The position numbers and the translations under genes are program-made. The notes beneath the pieces were generated by a model. The model was not told where the DNA came from and did not search any database. It saw only the letters and a program-made list of their open reading frames with translations. Shown piece after piece: positions 17,998-28,967 of a stretch of DNA of 55,160 nucleotides (its first letter is position 1; each line of letters begins with the position of its first letter). Location: contig CAMDZW010000025.1 in assembly GCA_945911015.1 (NCBI GenBank), positions 1-55,160 of the forward strand, read 5' to 3'. The stretch comes from an uncultured Propionibacteriaceae bacterium. GTDB taxonomy: Bacteria > Actinomycetota > Actinomycetes > Propionibacteriales > Propionibacteriaceae.

Positions 17998-19083
17998 ATG
18001 CGAGTGCTTGCTGCCATGTCGGGTGGTGTCGACTCTGCGGTTGCTGCTGCGCGCGCAGTGGAGGCCGGCCACGAGGTGACGGGGGTACACCTCGCACTGT
18101 CGAAGAACCCTCAGTCGTTCCGCAGCGGTGCACGGGGTTGTTGTTCGATCGAGGACTCCCACGATGCGCGCCGGGCCGCGGACGTGCTGGGCATCCCGTT
18201 CTACGTGTGGGACCTGTCGGACGAGTTCACCGAAGATGTGGTCGACGACTTCGTTGCCGAGTACGCGGCCGGTCGCACTCCGAATCCTTGCCTGCGCTGC
18301 AACGAGAAGATCAAGTTCGCCGCTGTCCTCGACCGTGCTCTGGCACTCGGCTACGACGCGGTCGTCACCGGTCACTATGCGAGGCTGGTCAACCACCAGC
18401 TCCACCGTGCAGTCGACCCGGCCAAGGACCAGTCGTACGTGCTCGCCGTGCTGACACCCGAGCAGCTCGACCACGCTCTGTTCCCGCTGGGTGACACCCC
18501 CAAGGAGCAGGTACGGACAGAGGCTGCGGCCCGCGGCCTGTCGGTTGCCGACAAGCCCGACAGTCACGACATCTGCTTCATCGCCGACGGAGACACAGCC
18601 GGCTTCCTGGACGCCCAGCTCGGCACCAGGCCGGGTCCCATCGTCGATGAGAATGGCACCCAGATCGGCGAACATGACGGCACCCACCGATTCACCATCG
18701 GGCAGCGCCGCGGTCTTCAGATCGGCCATCCCGCTGACGACGGCCGGCCCCGCTATGTCCTCGACATCACCCCGGTGACCAACACCGTACGGGTCGGGCC
18801 CGCCGACTCCCTCAAGATCAGCCGGATCACCACCTTGGCGCCGCGCTGGACCGAGCGGACCACTCCGGACCACGAGTTCGATGCGCTGGTGCAGATCCGC
18901 GCCCACGCCGAACCGGTCGCCTGCCACATCACCGTGGGCGGCGACAACCTGCAGATCGACCTGGTTGAACCACTCACCGGTGTCGCGCCGGGCCAGGCAG
19001 CGGTCGTCTACGACGGGGACCGGGTCGTGGGTTCAGCCACCATCGCCACCACGGCCAGTTTCAGTACTGTGACCACCGGATGA
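17998..19083 (+). CDS. mnmA: tRNA-specific 2-thiouridylase
   Basis: A 361-residue enzyme that thiolates uridine 34 in the wobble position of Lys, Glu and Gln tRNAs. The ATP-binding P-loop motif SGGVDS is at residues 8-13. The catalytic cysteine pair is C98 (PNPCLRC) and C193 (HDICFI), with the GHYARL segment between them. The later part carries the usual beta-barrel domains (FTIGQRRGL). The ATG at 17998 has a GGGAGG site 5-6 nt upstream. A longer frame from 17956 adds only unconvincing residues. The stop overlaps the start of the MetE-like gene by ATGA. The upstream cysteine desulfurase probably supplies sulfur. Confidence 0.95.
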   Translation: MRVLAAMSGGVDSAVAAARAVEAGHEVTGVHLALSKNPQSFRSGARGCCSIEDSHDARRAADVLGIPFYVWDLSDEFTEDVVDDFVAEYAAGRTPNPCLRCNEKIKFAAVLDRALALGYDAVVTGHYARLVNHQLHRAVDPAKDQSYVLAVLTPEQLDHALFPLGDTPKEQVRTEAAARGLSVADKPDSHDICFIADGDTAGFLDAQLGTRPGPIVDENGTQIGEHDGTHRFTIGQRRGLQIGHPADDGRPRYVLDITPVTNTVRVGPADSLKISRITTLAPRWTERTTPDHEFDALVQIRAHAEPVACHITVGGDNLQIDLVEPLTGVAPGQAAVVYDGDRVVGSATIATTASFSTVTTG

Positions 19084-20072
19084 CCGCTCAGGTGAGGGCG
19101 ACCCAGATCGGGTCGTGGCCCGGCACGGATCTCGATCTGGCGCTGAGGATCGCCTGCGAGGAGGCCCCGGACCTGCCGGTCCTTCCGGAGCTGCCCGACC
19201 GCGGCCCCCATGCCGAGATGATCGGCCGTGCCACCGCCCTCCTGCCGGGACTGTCGGTTGACCTGCAACCCGCCGGGTGGCGTCTCATCCACGGCGAGGC
19301 CCGCGACCGACGTCGTACGCATCAGCAGTTCCGTGACGACCTGGAACGTCTCGAGGAGCGCATCGCCGCACTCGCACAACAGGAGACCGACTGGGGCCAA
19401 CGACTCAAGATTGCTGTCGCCGGGCCCTGGACCCTGGCCGCCACCCTTGATCTGCCCTTCGGTGAACGGGTGCTGTCCGACACCGGAGCGCGCCGCGAGG
19501 TGGCCCAGTCGTTGACCGCCGGTGTCACGGAGCTGCGCAGCGAACTTGCGCGTCGGCTACCCGATGTTGAGCTCATCATCCAGATCGACGAACCGATGCT
19601 GGCAATGGTCGCCGGCGGAGAACTGCGCACCAGCAGCCGACTCAACCGCATCGCCGCCGTCGACGAACCCGAGTTGGTCGCGCCGCTGGCCGAACTCGCC
19701 GCGACCGGTGAGACCTGGCTGCACAGCTGCGGTGCCGATGTGCCGGTCCGTTCCCTGATGACGATCGATGATCTGGTCCTCGCCCTCGACGCGGATCTGC
19801 TGACCCGCGCCGGCTGGGACGCGGTCGGTGAGGCCCTCGATGCGGGTCGCATCTTTGCCCTCGGGCACAGCGTCGCGCGCGGCCCTGACGATCTGGCCCA
19901 TGCCGTCCTCGACCGGATCGAGGAGCTCGGCCTAGGTCCTGAGGTCACCGATCGCCTCTGGCTCACCCCCTCGTGTGGCCTCGCCGACCGCACCGAAACC
20001 GATGCCGTACGGGAACTGCGCACCCTGCGCAGTGCAGCCGCGATCATCACCGAAACCCTGCTGGGGGAGTGA
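19080..20072 (+). CDS. MetE C-terminal-like (cobalamin-independent methionine synthase family) protein
   Basis: A 330-residue TIM-barrel protein resembling the catalytic half of cobalamin-independent methionine synthase ([19 protein letters not shown] start; IQIDEPML strand). The zinc ligands appear preserved: H215 and C217 in LHSCGADV and C299 in TPSCGLAD. It lacks the N-terminal half of full MetE (about 750 residues), so it belongs to the short core group whose methyl donor and acceptor are often unknown. It overlaps mnmA by four bases and is probably co-expressed. A long palindrome starts four bases after its stop codon. Confidence 0.82.
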   Translation: MTAQVRATQIGSWPGTDLDLALRIACEEAPDLPVLPELPDRGPHAEMIGRATALLPGLSVDLQPAGWRLIHGEARDRRRTHQQFRDDLERLEERIAALAQQETDWGQRLKIAVAGPWTLAATLDLPFGERVLSDTGARREVAQSLTAGVTELRSELARRLPDVELIIQIDEPMLAMVAGGELRTSSRLNRIAAVDEPELVAPLAELAATGETWLHSCGADVPVRSLMTIDDLVLALDADLLTRAGWDAVGEALDAGRIFALGHSVARGPDDLAHAVLDRIEELGLGPEVTDRLWLTPSCGLADRTETDAVRELRTLRSAAAIITETLLGE

Positions 20073-20075
20073 CAC

Positions 20076-20137
20076 ACACCTCACTACTGCCCGCACACCA
20101 CACCTGCAGGTGAGGTGTGCGGGCGCGAGTGAGGTGT
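20076..20137. repeat. Nested 62-bp palindrome in the gap after the MetE-like gene
   Basis: Three nested inverted repeats share one centre. The outer arms are ACACCTCACT (20076-20085) and AGTGAGGTGT (20128-20137). The middle arms are GCCCGCACACC (20089-20099) and GGTGTGCGGGC (20114-20124). The central palindrome is CACCTGCAGGTG (20101-20112). Only two 3-nt stretches and one A-A pair break the symmetry, so 54 of 62 bases pair. It could be a strong bidirectional terminator or a dispersed palindromic repeat family. The rest of the gap (20138-20189) shows nothing clear. Confidence 0.85.
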
Positions 20138-20189
20138 TTGGGGCAGTGGCGAGCACGACCGCGCAGAGGCCCTGTGCGAAAGTGGGCCC

Positions 20190-21341
20190 ATGGTGCAGGT
20201 GAGCAGACGCGGCGCAGACGTGACGGCCTTCCAGGTGATGGAGGTCATCAAGGCCGCCGAACTGCGTCAGGCCAGCCACGGTGATGCGTTGTGGTTGTGT
20301 GCCGGCCAACCCTCGACTCCAGCACCTGTGCCCGTACGGGAAGCGGCAGCCCGGGCGGTGCAGGACCAGGTGTTGGGCTACACGCCGGCGGCCGGGTTGA
20401 TGTCGTTGCGGGAGGCCATCGCCGAGCACCATCGGGGCAATGGTCTGGACGTGAGCGCAGAAGATGTCTTCGTCACCACTGGTTCCTCCGGCGGGTTCAC
20501 CGCCCTGTTCCTTGCGGCCTTCAATCCTGGCGACACCGTGGTGATGGCCAGCCCCGGATATCCGGCCTACCGCAACACCTTGCGGACCCTCGGTTGCGAG
20601 GTGGTCGAACTCGACGCCGGAGCAGAGGTACGGCATCAACTCACTGTCGCCATGCTGGAGGAGCTGCCAGCCACCCCGGCCGGTGTGGTGATCGCGTCTC
20701 CGTCCAATCCGACCGGCACCATCATCGACGAGGCCGAGCTGGCTGCGATCGCCACCTGGTGCGCCGAGCGCAGAGTGCTCCTGGTCAGCGACGAGATCTA
20801 CCACGGGATCAGCTTCGGCCGTCGCTGCGCCAGCGCGTGGGAGACCTCGACCGAGGCCGTGGTGATCGGGTCGTTCTCGAAGTACTTCTCGATGACCGGC
20901 TGGCGGCTCGGGTGGATGGTGCTCCCGGAGTCCTTGCGTCGGCCGGTTGAGTTGATCAGTGGGAACCTGTCCATCTGCCCACCGGCACTGGGCCAGATCG
21001 CCGCTGTTGAGGCGTTCACCCCGTCAGCCAAGGATGAACTCGACGCTCACGTGGCCCGCTACGGCATCAACCGCGACCTGCTGTTGACCCGCCTGCCCGA
21101 GCTGGGCATCACCCGGATCGCCCCGCCGGATGGCGCCTTCTACCTGTGGTGCGACGTCTCGTCCCTGACCGACAACTCAACCCAGTGGTGCGCTGATGCA
21201 CTCGCGGCGACCGGCGTGGCGATGACGCCCGGGATCGATTTTGACTCCGCCAACGGCCAGCACTGGGTACGGCTCTGCTTCGCCGGCGCCACCGGTGAGA
21301 TGACCGATGCCATGGATCGCCTCCAGAGCTGGCTGAGCTGA
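20190..21341 (+). CDS. Class I/II pyridoxal-phosphate aminotransferase
   Basis: A 383-residue fold-type I aminotransferase of the aspartate aminotransferase superfamily. The PLP lysine is K231 in GSFSKYFSMTGWRLGW. Other marks are GYTPAAGLMSLREAIAEH, ASPSNPTGT (the Asn that contacts PLP), SDEIYHGI (Asp paired with the ring nitrogen) and the closing WVRLCFA (carboxylate-binding Arg). The substrate is not evident; the likely range is alanine, aspartate or branched/aromatic amino acids. The ATG at 20190 has no strong ribosome site; a GTG at 20199 would be an alternative. It is alone on the strand between the long palindrome and ligA. Confidence 0.9.
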   Translation: MVQVSRRGADVTAFQVMEVIKAAELRQASHGDALWLCAGQPSTPAPVPVREAAARAVQDQVLGYTPAAGLMSLREAIAEHHRGNGLDVSAEDVFVTTGSSGGFTALFLAAFNPGDTVVMASPGYPAYRNTLRTLGCEVVELDAGAEVRHQLTVAMLEELPATPAGVVIASPSNPTGTIIDEAELAAIATWCAERRVLLVSDEIYHGISFGRRCASAWETSTEAVVIGSFSKYFSMTGWRLGWMVLPESLRRPVELISGNLSICPPALGQIAAVEAFTPSAKDELDAHVARYGINRDLLLTRLPELGITRIAPPDGAFYLWCDVSSLTDNSTQWCADALAATGVAMTPGIDFDSANGQHWVRLCFAGATGEMTDAMDRLQSWLS

Positions 21342-21354
21342 CAGTCGTGGGTGA

Positions 21355-23445
<2,091 letters not shown>

Positions 23446-23448
<3 letters not shown>

Positions 23449-23458
23449 GATTACGATC
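23446..23458 (+). promoter_or_regulatory. Leaderless promoter overlapping the ligA stop codon
   Basis: TAGGAT (23446-23451) is a strong TANNNT -10 element whose first three bases are the ligA stop codon. A 7-nt spacer leads to the GTG at 23459, and no ribosome site is present. Initiation at or beside the start codon is inferred. Confidence 0.55.
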
Positions 23459-23821
23459 GTGGCGTTCAGCAAGGTCAGTCTCAACGGCGACTCCCCGTTG
23501 CGGGTCCAACCGCAGATCGGCGAGTGGGGACCGCAACAGGTGGTCTCGGCTCGGACTAAGCTGCGCCAACGTGCCCTGATGCCGCTGTTGCTGACCGGGG
23601 TGCTGGCAGCACTGTGCGGACTGGGGACCTTCATGTTCGTCCAGCTCCAGACCGGTGAGATGTCGCGCCCGGCTCAGGTCATCGTCGGCATCGGGACCTG
23701 GGCGGTGCCGATCCTGCTGGTGCTCAGCCTCGTCCTGGCGGTGGTGGTCTGGATCACCGGTCGCCCACAGCTGGCCGACGCCCCGTCATCCGACCTGACC
23801 AGGGATGCGGATCACAACTGA
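23459..23821 (+). CDS. Two-pass membrane protein of unknown function
   Basis: A 120-residue protein that I do not recognise as a named family. The N-terminal 35 residues are polar and include RTKLRQR, followed by two hydrophobic stretches at about 39-61 (LMPLLLTGVLAALCGLGTFMFVQ) and 74-97 (IVGIGTWAVPILLVLSLVLAVVVW), and a short acidic tail. It is probably an inner-membrane protein with both ends inside. GTG 23459 was chosen because of the TAGGAT element 7 nt upstream; the longer open frame lies inside ligA. It is placed between ligA and the ACT-domain gene, on the same strand. Confidence 0.75.
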   Translation: MAFSKVSLNGDSPLRVQPQIGEWGPQQVVSARTKLRQRALMPLLLTGVLAALCGLGTFMFVQLQTGEMSRPAQVIVGIGTWAVPILLVLSLVLAVVVWITGRPQLADAPSSDLTRDADHN

Positions 23822-23857
23822 AACACACTCGTCATGTTCCGGTGGCAGGATGGTGGC

Positions 23858-24493
23858 GTGTTCTTGATGCGCGTGGCCCTGTCCGATGTCCCCGGTGCGT
23901 TGGGTGCGGTCGCCACCGCGCTCGGCGGCCAAGGAGTCGACATCGAGGCGGTCCAGATTGTCGGCCGTGACGGCGACACCGTCTTCGACGACTTCCTGGT
24001 CGACATCCCCACCGGTCGCCTCCCGGACCAGATCGTCAGCGCCTGCCAGGCACTCGACGGGGTGCGGGTGGAATGGATCGCCTACTACCCCGAGGGCGGC
24101 ACCCTCGAGTCCGATCTGGAAGCACTCGACCTCATCACCCGCAACCCGGCCCGGGGAGCCCAGACCCTCACCAGCTCGGCGATCAGTGTCTTCCGGGTGT
24201 CCTGGGCGGTGCTGGTCGAAGGCTGCTCGCGCACACCGACCGCGACCCACCGCACCGACCAAGCCCCGGAGTTGTCGACCGCACAGCTGACGGCGCTCGG
24301 CGCCTGGGAGGTGGGCACCGTGACCCCCGACGACGACTGGTTGCCCGGCTGGCAGGACGTCATCATCGCCAAGGCGCCTGTTGCCGGGGACCGAGCGGTG
24401 ATCCTGGGACGTCAGGGCGGGCCCCGCTTCCTGCCGTCGGAGCTGGCCCGATTCGGACACCTCGCGGCGCTGGTCCCCCTCGGGCCGGAGTGA
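23858..24493 (+). CDS. ACT-domain amino-acid-binding protein
   Basis: A 211-residue protein. It begins VFLMRVALSDVPGALGAVATAL, an ACT domain (about 1-75) that usually binds an amino acid to regulate enzymes. The second part (about 95-205) is less typical and contains AWEVGTVTPDDDWLPGWQDVI. Similar proteins lie just upstream of gatC in other actinobacteria, which suggests a link to amidotransferase or amino-acid sensing, but no function is known to me. The GTG at 23858 follows a CAGGAT element by 6 nt; ATG 23867 is an internal alternative. Confidence 0.75.
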   Translation: MFLMRVALSDVPGALGAVATALGGQGVDIEAVQIVGRDGDTVFDDFLVDIPTGRLPDQIVSACQALDGVRVEWIAYYPEGGTLESDLEALDLITRNPARGAQTLTSSAISVFRVSWAVLVEGCSRTPTATHRTDQAPELSTAQLTALGAWEVGTVTPDDDWLPGWQDVIIAKAPVAGDRAVILGRQGGPRFLPSELARFGHLAALVPLGPE

Positions 24494-24507
24494 GGGGCAT
24501 CGTCGAC

Positions 24508-24542
24508 TAGGATGCCGGTGCCGGATTCCGTGAAGAGTGAGG
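24508..24542 (+). promoter_or_regulatory. Promoter and ribosome site of gatCAB
   Basis: TAGGAT (24508-24513) lies between the ACT gene and gatC and fits the -10 pattern. About 20 nt later AGTGAGGA (24535-24542) serves as a ribosome site 9 nt before the gatC GTG. No clear -35 element. Confidence 0.4.
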
Positions 24543-24551
24543 ATCGTATTC

Positions 24552-24848
24552 GTGGCACTGAGTGTCGATGACGTCGCGCAACTTGCGCGGCTGGCCAGGA
24601 TTGAACTGACCCCGGACGAATGTGCTGCGCTGGCACCCGAGCTGGAGGTGATCTTGGACTCGGTGGCCCAGGTCAGCGGCGTCGCCGGGGAGGATGTGGC
24701 CCCGACCTCCCACCCGGTGCCGATCACCAATGTGTTCCGCACCGATGAGGTCCGCCCCTCGCTGTCGCTCGAAGCCGCCCTGGCGGGTGCTCCTGCGGTC
24801 GAGCAGGACCGATTCCGGGTCCCGCAGATCCTGGGGGAGGACGCCTGA
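24552..24848 (+). CDS. gatC: Asp-tRNA(Asn)/Glu-tRNA(Gln) amidotransferase subunit C
   Basis: A 98-residue protein, the family length. It reads [19 protein letters not shown], then [15 protein letters not shown], ending [13 protein letters not shown], the belt-like subunit that wraps around and stabilises GatA and GatB. The complex converts mischarged Glu-tRNA(Gln) and/or Asp-tRNA(Asn) to the correct amide form in bacteria that lack GlnRS or AsnRS. GTG 24552 was chosen on homology and the AGTGAGGA site. Its stop shares a base with the gatA start (TGATG). Confidence 0.95.
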   Translation: MALSVDDVAQLARLARIELTPDECAALAPELEVILDSVAQVSGVAGEDVAPTSHPVPITNVFRTDEVRPSLSLEAALAGAPAVEQDRFRVPQILGEDA

Positions 24849-26362
24849 TGGATCAGCTGCTCACCACCAACGCCGCCCAGCTCGGCGCCGCGATTGGGGC
24901 CGGCACCACCAGCTCCGAAGAGGTCACCCGCGCCCACCTCGACCGGGTCGAGGCCGTCGATGACACCGTCAACGCCTTTCTCCACGTCGCTGGCGACGAA
25001 GCCATCGCCCAGGCACGCGCGGTCGACGCGAAGATCGCCGCAGGCGAGAAGCTCGGTCCACTCGCCGGCGTTCCGTTGGCGTTGAAGGACATCCTCACCT
25101 GGACCAAGGCGCCGACCACCTGTGCATCCAGAATCCTTGAGGGCTGGATCCCGCCGTACGACTCAGGGGTGACCGAGCGGCTGCTCGCCGCTGACATCGT
25201 GATCCTCGGCAAGACCAACCTCGACGAGTTCGCGATGGGATCCTCCACCGAGAACTCCGCCTACGGTCCGACCCGTAACCCCTGGGCCACCGACCGGATC
25301 CCCGGTGGTTCCGGGGGAGGCTCGGCGGCAGCCCTGGTCGCCTTCGAGGCGCCGCTGTCCATCGGCACCGACACCGGTGGCTCGATCCGTCAGCCGGCCT
25401 CGGTCACCGGCACGGTCGGGATCAAGCCGACGTACGGGGGAGTGTCGCGCTACGGCCTGGTGTCGTTGGCTTCCTCCCTTGACCAGGCAGGCCCGTGTGC
25501 CCGCTCGGTGCTCGACGCCGCCCTGCTCCACGAGGTGATTGCCGGTCACGACCACCGCGACTCCACCTCGATCGACCAGGCCGTCCCGGCCGTGGTTGAT
25601 GCCGCCCGCAACGGCGACGTGTCCGGGATGAAGATCGGCGTCGTCCGCGAACTTGGCGGTGAGGGCTACAACCCCGGGGTGCAACAGCGGTTCGACGAGG
25701 CCGTGGCGCTGCTGACCCGGCTCGGTGCCGAGGTCGTCGAGGTCTCCTGCCCGAACTTCGACCACGCCCTGGCTGCCTACTACCTGATCCAGCCAAGTGA
25801 GACCTCCTCCAACCTGGCCAAGTTCGATGCGATGCGGTTCGGGCTGCGGATCGGCGACGACGGCACGCACAGCGCCGAGAAGGTGATGGCGATGACCCGC
25901 GGTGCCGGTTTCGGTCGCGAGGTCAAGCGTCGGATCATCCTGGGCACCTATGCGCTGTCAAGTGGGTACTACGACGCCTACTACGGCACCGCCCAGAAGA
26001 TCCGCACCCTGATCACCGCTGACTTCACCGCAGCGTTCGAGCAGTGCGACGTGCTGGTCTCGCCGACGACCCCGACCACGGCCTTCCGGATCGGTGAACG
26101 GGTCAACGATCCGGTCGCGATGTACAAGGCCGATCTGTGCACCATCCCGTCGTCCATGGCGGGCAATGCCGCGGCCTCGTTCCCGATCGGGCTCGCCCCC
26201 GAGGACGGTCTGCCGGTGGGCCTGCAGGTGATGGCCCCTCCGATGGCCGATGACCGGCTCTACCGGGTCGGTGCCGCAGTCGAGGCGGCATTGGCCGAAC
26301 AGTGGGGCGGCCCACTGTGGCAACAGATCACTCCGTTGACGACCGAGGGAGCCCAGGCATGA
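24848..26362 (+). CDS. gatA: Asp-tRNA(Asn)/Glu-tRNA(Gln) amidotransferase subunit A
   Basis: A 504-residue amidase-signature enzyme that frees ammonia from glutamine for GatB. The Ser-cisSer-Lys triad is intact: K80 in ALKDI, S155 in [11 protein letters not shown], and the nucleophile S179 in [12 protein letters not shown], matching the spacing of characterised GatA proteins. Glycine-rich signature 145-185 is complete. It starts one base into the gatC stop and its own stop overlaps the gatB ATG by ATGA, so gatC, gatA and gatB are translationally coupled. Confidence 0.97.
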   Translation: MDQLLTTNAAQLGAAIGAGTTSSEEVTRAHLDRVEAVDDTVNAFLHVAGDEAIAQARAVDAKIAAGEKLGPLAGVPLALKDILTWTKAPTTCASRILEGWIPPYDSGVTERLLAADIVILGKTNLDEFAMGSSTENSAYGPTRNPWATDRIPGGSGGGSAAALVAFEAPLSIGTDTGGSIRQPASVTGTVGIKPTYGGVSRYGLVSLASSLDQAGPCARSVLDAALLHEVIAGHDHRDSTSIDQAVPAVVDAARNGDVSGMKIGVVRELGGEGYNPGVQQRFDEAVALLTRLGAEVVEVSCPNFDHALAAYYLIQPSETSSNLAKFDAMRFGLRIGDDGTHSAEKVMAMTRGAGFGREVKRRIILGTYALSSGYYDAYYGTAQKIRTLITADFTAAFEQCDVLVSPTTPTTAFRIGERVNDPVAMYKADLCTIPSSMAGNAAASFPIGLAPEDGLPVGLQVMAPPMADDRLYRVGAAVEAALAEQWGGPLWQQITPLTTEGAQA

Positions 26363-27852
26363 GTGAGCCCGTACTGGACTACGACCAGGTCCTGGCCAAC
26401 TTCGATCCCGTCCTCGGCCTCGAGGTCCACGTCGAACTGAACACCGCATCCAAAATGTTCTGCGGCTGTGCCACCGGTTTCGGGGCTGAACCCAACACTC
26501 AGGTCTGCCCGGTCTGTCTCGGCCTGCCCGGCTCCCTGCCGGTGGTCAACCAGACCGCGGTCGAGTCGGCGATGCGGATCGGCCTGGCCCTGAACTGCTC
26601 GATTGCCGCCTACAGCCGCTTCGCGCGGAAGAACTACTTCTATCCCGACCAGCCCAAGAACTACCAGATCTCGCAGTACGACGAACCGATCGCCTACGAC
26701 GGGTACGCCGATGTGGACGTGGACGGTGAGGTCTTCCGGGTCGAGATCGAACGGGCCCACATGGAGGAGGACACCGGCAAGTCACTGCACGTCGGCGGCG
26801 CCACCGGTCGCATCCACGGCGCCTCCCACTCGCTGCTCGACTACAACCGCGCCGGTGTGCCGTTGATCGAGATCGTCACCAAGCCGATCGTCGGTGCTGG
26901 CGAGAAGGCCCCGCAGATTGCTCGGGCCTATGTCGCCATGTTGCGTGACCTGCTGCGCGCCCTGGGTGTCTCGGACGTACGGATGGAGCAAGGCTCCCTG
27001 CGCTGTGACGCGAACGTGTCGCTGATGCCCAAGGGCAGCACCACCTTCGGCACCCGCACCGAGACCAAGAACGTCAACTCGCTCCGCTCGGTGGAACGTG
27101 CCATCCGGTACGAGATGACTCGCCACGCCGCAGTGCTCACCTCGGGCGGGTCGATCGTCCAGGAGACCCGGCACTGGCACGAGGACACCGGCATCACGAC
27201 CTCGGGCCGCAGCAAGGAGGAAGCGGAGGACTACCGCTACTTCCCCGAGCCGGACCTGGCGCCGGTCACCCCGGCTGCCGCATGGGTCGAGCAACTGCGT
27301 GCCACCTTGCCCGAACCGCCGGCGGAGAAGCGCAAGCGACTCCAGGCGGAGTGGGGGTACAGCGACCCGGAAATGCGCGATGTGATCAGTGTTGGTGCCG
27401 TCGAGGTGATCGAGGAGACGATCGCCGCCGGCTGCGGCGCCCAGGCGGCCCGCAAGTGGTGGCTGGGTGAGCTGGGGCGTCGGGCCAGCGAGCAGGGTGT
27501 CGACCTGGCCGAGGTCGGTATGACCCCGGCCCAGGTCGCGCAGTTGCAGGGTCTGGTCGAGGCGAAGCTGGTCAACGACAAGTTGGCTCGCCAGGTCATC
27601 GACGGTGTGCTCGCCGGCGAGGGGGAACCCAAGGAGGTTGTCGACGCCCGCGGTCTGGCCGTGGTCTCCGATGACGGTGCCCTCACTGCCGCGGTTGACG
27701 AGGCGATCGCCGCAAACCCGGAGGTCGCGGAGAAGATCCGTGGCGGGAAGGTCCAGGCCGCAGGTGCGCTGATCGGCCAGGTCATGAAGGCCATGCGCGG
27801 GCAGGCCGACGCCGGGCGCGTCCGCGAGATCATCTTGGAGCGTCTCTCCTAG
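26359..27852 (+). CDS. gatB: Asp-tRNA(Asn)/Glu-tRNA(Gln) amidotransferase subunit B
   Basis: A 497-residue subunit that phosphorylates the mischarged aminoacyl-tRNA and transfers ammonia to it. The N-terminal cradle domain starts at about residue 15 ([13 protein letters not shown]). Four zinc-type cysteines lie at MFCGC and [13 protein letters not shown]. The helical and YqeY-like tail domain (about 355-497) ends with [24 protein letters not shown]. The ATG at 26359 overlaps the gatA stop; a longer frame from 26302 would lie inside gatA. The gatB stop codon TAG is the first half of a TAGACT promoter element for the next gene. Confidence 0.97.
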   Translation: MSEPVLDYDQVLANFDPVLGLEVHVELNTASKMFCGCATGFGAEPNTQVCPVCLGLPGSLPVVNQTAVESAMRIGLALNCSIAAYSRFARKNYFYPDQPKNYQISQYDEPIAYDGYADVDVDGEVFRVEIERAHMEEDTGKSLHVGGATGRIHGASHSLLDYNRAGVPLIEIVTKPIVGAGEKAPQIARAYVAMLRDLLRALGVSDVRMEQGSLRCDANVSLMPKGSTTFGTRTETKNVNSLRSVERAIRYEMTRHAAVLTSGGSIVQETRHWHEDTGITTSGRSKEEAEDYRYFPEPDLAPVTPAAAWVEQLRATLPEPPAEKRKRLQAEWGYSDPEMRDVISVGAVEVIEETIAAGCGAQAARKWWLGELGRRASEQGVDLAEVGMTPAQVAQLQGLVEAKLVNDKLARQVIDGVLAGEGEPKEVVDARGLAVVSDDGALTAAVDEAIAANPEVAEKIRGGKVQAAGALIGQVMKAMRGQADAGRVREIILERLS

Positions 27853-27882
27853 ACTGTGGCGCACAAGCACCGTCGGGGGAGG
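27850..27882 (+). promoter_or_regulatory. Promoter overlapping the gatB stop, and ribosome site
   Basis: TAGACT (27850-27855) is a TANNNT -10 element that includes the gatB TAG stop codon. Initiation about 7 nt further would give a leader of about 28 nt with the purine-rich site GGGGGAGGG (27874-27882), 7 nt before the next ATG. Confidence 0.4.
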
Positions 27883-27889
27883 GCGCTGA

Positions 27890-28762
27890 ATGGACGAACA
27901 GAACGGGGCGGTCGACAACCGTCCACTTGCTGAGGTCCTCCGCGACCAGATTGCTGCCCGACAATTCACCCTGGTCCATCTCCGCGACCAGTTGGCGGCC
28001 GAAGGGAACCCGGTCAGCTTGGCGACCCTGAGCTACTGGCGATCAGGTCAGCGCCATCCCGACGGGCCCGCCTCCGAAGTGGCCGTGGAGGCCCTCGAAC
28101 GCATCCTGGGACTGGGACCGGGCGACCTGACCAACCGACTGCGCCGCCAGGATCCGGTCTACCCCGACGCCAGCTTGGCCCAGCAGTGGGAGGAGTCGAC
28201 TGCGGCCATGGCCGCAGTCGGGATCCGTCAGCGGGACCAGCTCGCAATCCGCACACTGCATTCCACCATGGACATCGACAGTTCGGGCCACCACCGACGA
28301 CTGCAGCATCGGATGGTGCTGCAGGCCCGCGCGGACCGAGTGAGTGAATTCGGCCTGGCGATCGGTGGCAGCGGCACGGGAGAAGGTGCGGTGAGCGTCG
28401 CCGAATGTCACGGTGGTCGGGTGAGACAGGCCCGGATCGAGCAGGGCAGTCGCTGGTACGCGATGGCGATCGAATTCGACCAGGCCCTTACCGAAGGGGA
28501 TCGGACGATTCTGGAGGTGTCGGTCGAGATGGAGCCCGGGTTCTGCACCGACACCCGGCACACGGTGGCTTCGCTCACACCGTTTCGTGAGGTCGCGGTC
28601 TGGACCCGATTCAATCCGCAGGCCCTGCCGGCCAGTATCGACGAGTTCACCGTGGTCGACGGCACCGAGAGCGTCAACCGCCGTGACGTCGTGGGGATGT
28701 CGGCCTATCTGCAGCGCCGCGATTTCGGACCTGGGGTCATCGGAGCGCGCTGGCGCTGGTGA
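27890..28762 (+). CDS. Protein with an HTH-like N-terminus and a beta-rich C-terminal part, unrecognised
   Basis: A 290-residue protein. Residues about 10-75 look like a helix-turn-helix of the XRE type (LAEVLRDQIAARQFTLVHLRDQ, then LATLSYWRSGQRHPDG). The rest (about 120-290) alternates hydrophobic and charged residues, as in a beta-sheet domain, and has no motif I know. No membrane segments or signal peptide. It could be a one-component regulator whose C-terminal part senses a ligand, but no operator-like palindrome was seen near its start. It has its own promoter-like TAGACT, and a strong hairpin follows 44 nt after its stop. Confidence 0.65.
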   Translation: MDEQNGAVDNRPLAEVLRDQIAARQFTLVHLRDQLAAEGNPVSLATLSYWRSGQRHPDGPASEVAVEALERILGLGPGDLTNRLRRQDPVYPDASLAQQWEESTAAMAAVGIRQRDQLAIRTLHSTMDIDSSGHHRRLQHRMVLQARADRVSEFGLAIGGSGTGEGAVSVAECHGGRVRQARIEQGSRWYAMAIEFDQALTEGDRTILEVSVEMEPGFCTDTRHTVASLTPFREVAVWTRFNPQALPASIDEFTVVDGTESVNRRDVVGMSAYLQRRDFGPGVIGARWRW

Positions 28763-28806
28763 CCACTCAGCTGGGCCCGCTGGGACGGTCTGGTGACCAC
28801 ACAGGT

Positions 28807-28834
28807 ACGGCGGGGGCTGGCAGGCCCCCGCCGT
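28807..28834. terminator. Strong 11-bp hairpin between convergent genes
   Basis: ACGGCGGGGGC (28807-28817) and GCCCCCGCCGT (28824-28834) pair perfectly over 11 bp with a 6-nt loop. It lies between two convergent genes and is likely a bidirectional terminator, although no T-run follows. A second small hairpin, GGCTAC/GTAGCC (28881-28896), lies further on. In the rest of 28763-28967 I see nothing else. Confidence 0.6.
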
Positions 28835-28967
28835 GGTACACCACCGCATTGGGCCTGACTCCCCCGAGAACCAGACCCGCGGCTACTGGTGTAGCCACAG
28901 TGTAGAGCGGGCGGATTCACGTAGGGCGTCGCTGAGGTGTGAAGCCCTCGTACGGGCCTGTGCTCAC

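Noticed and set aside
17666..18079. A 137-codon frame before mnmA
   Set aside because: It overlaps the clear mnmA N-terminus in another frame and looks like a non-coding composition.
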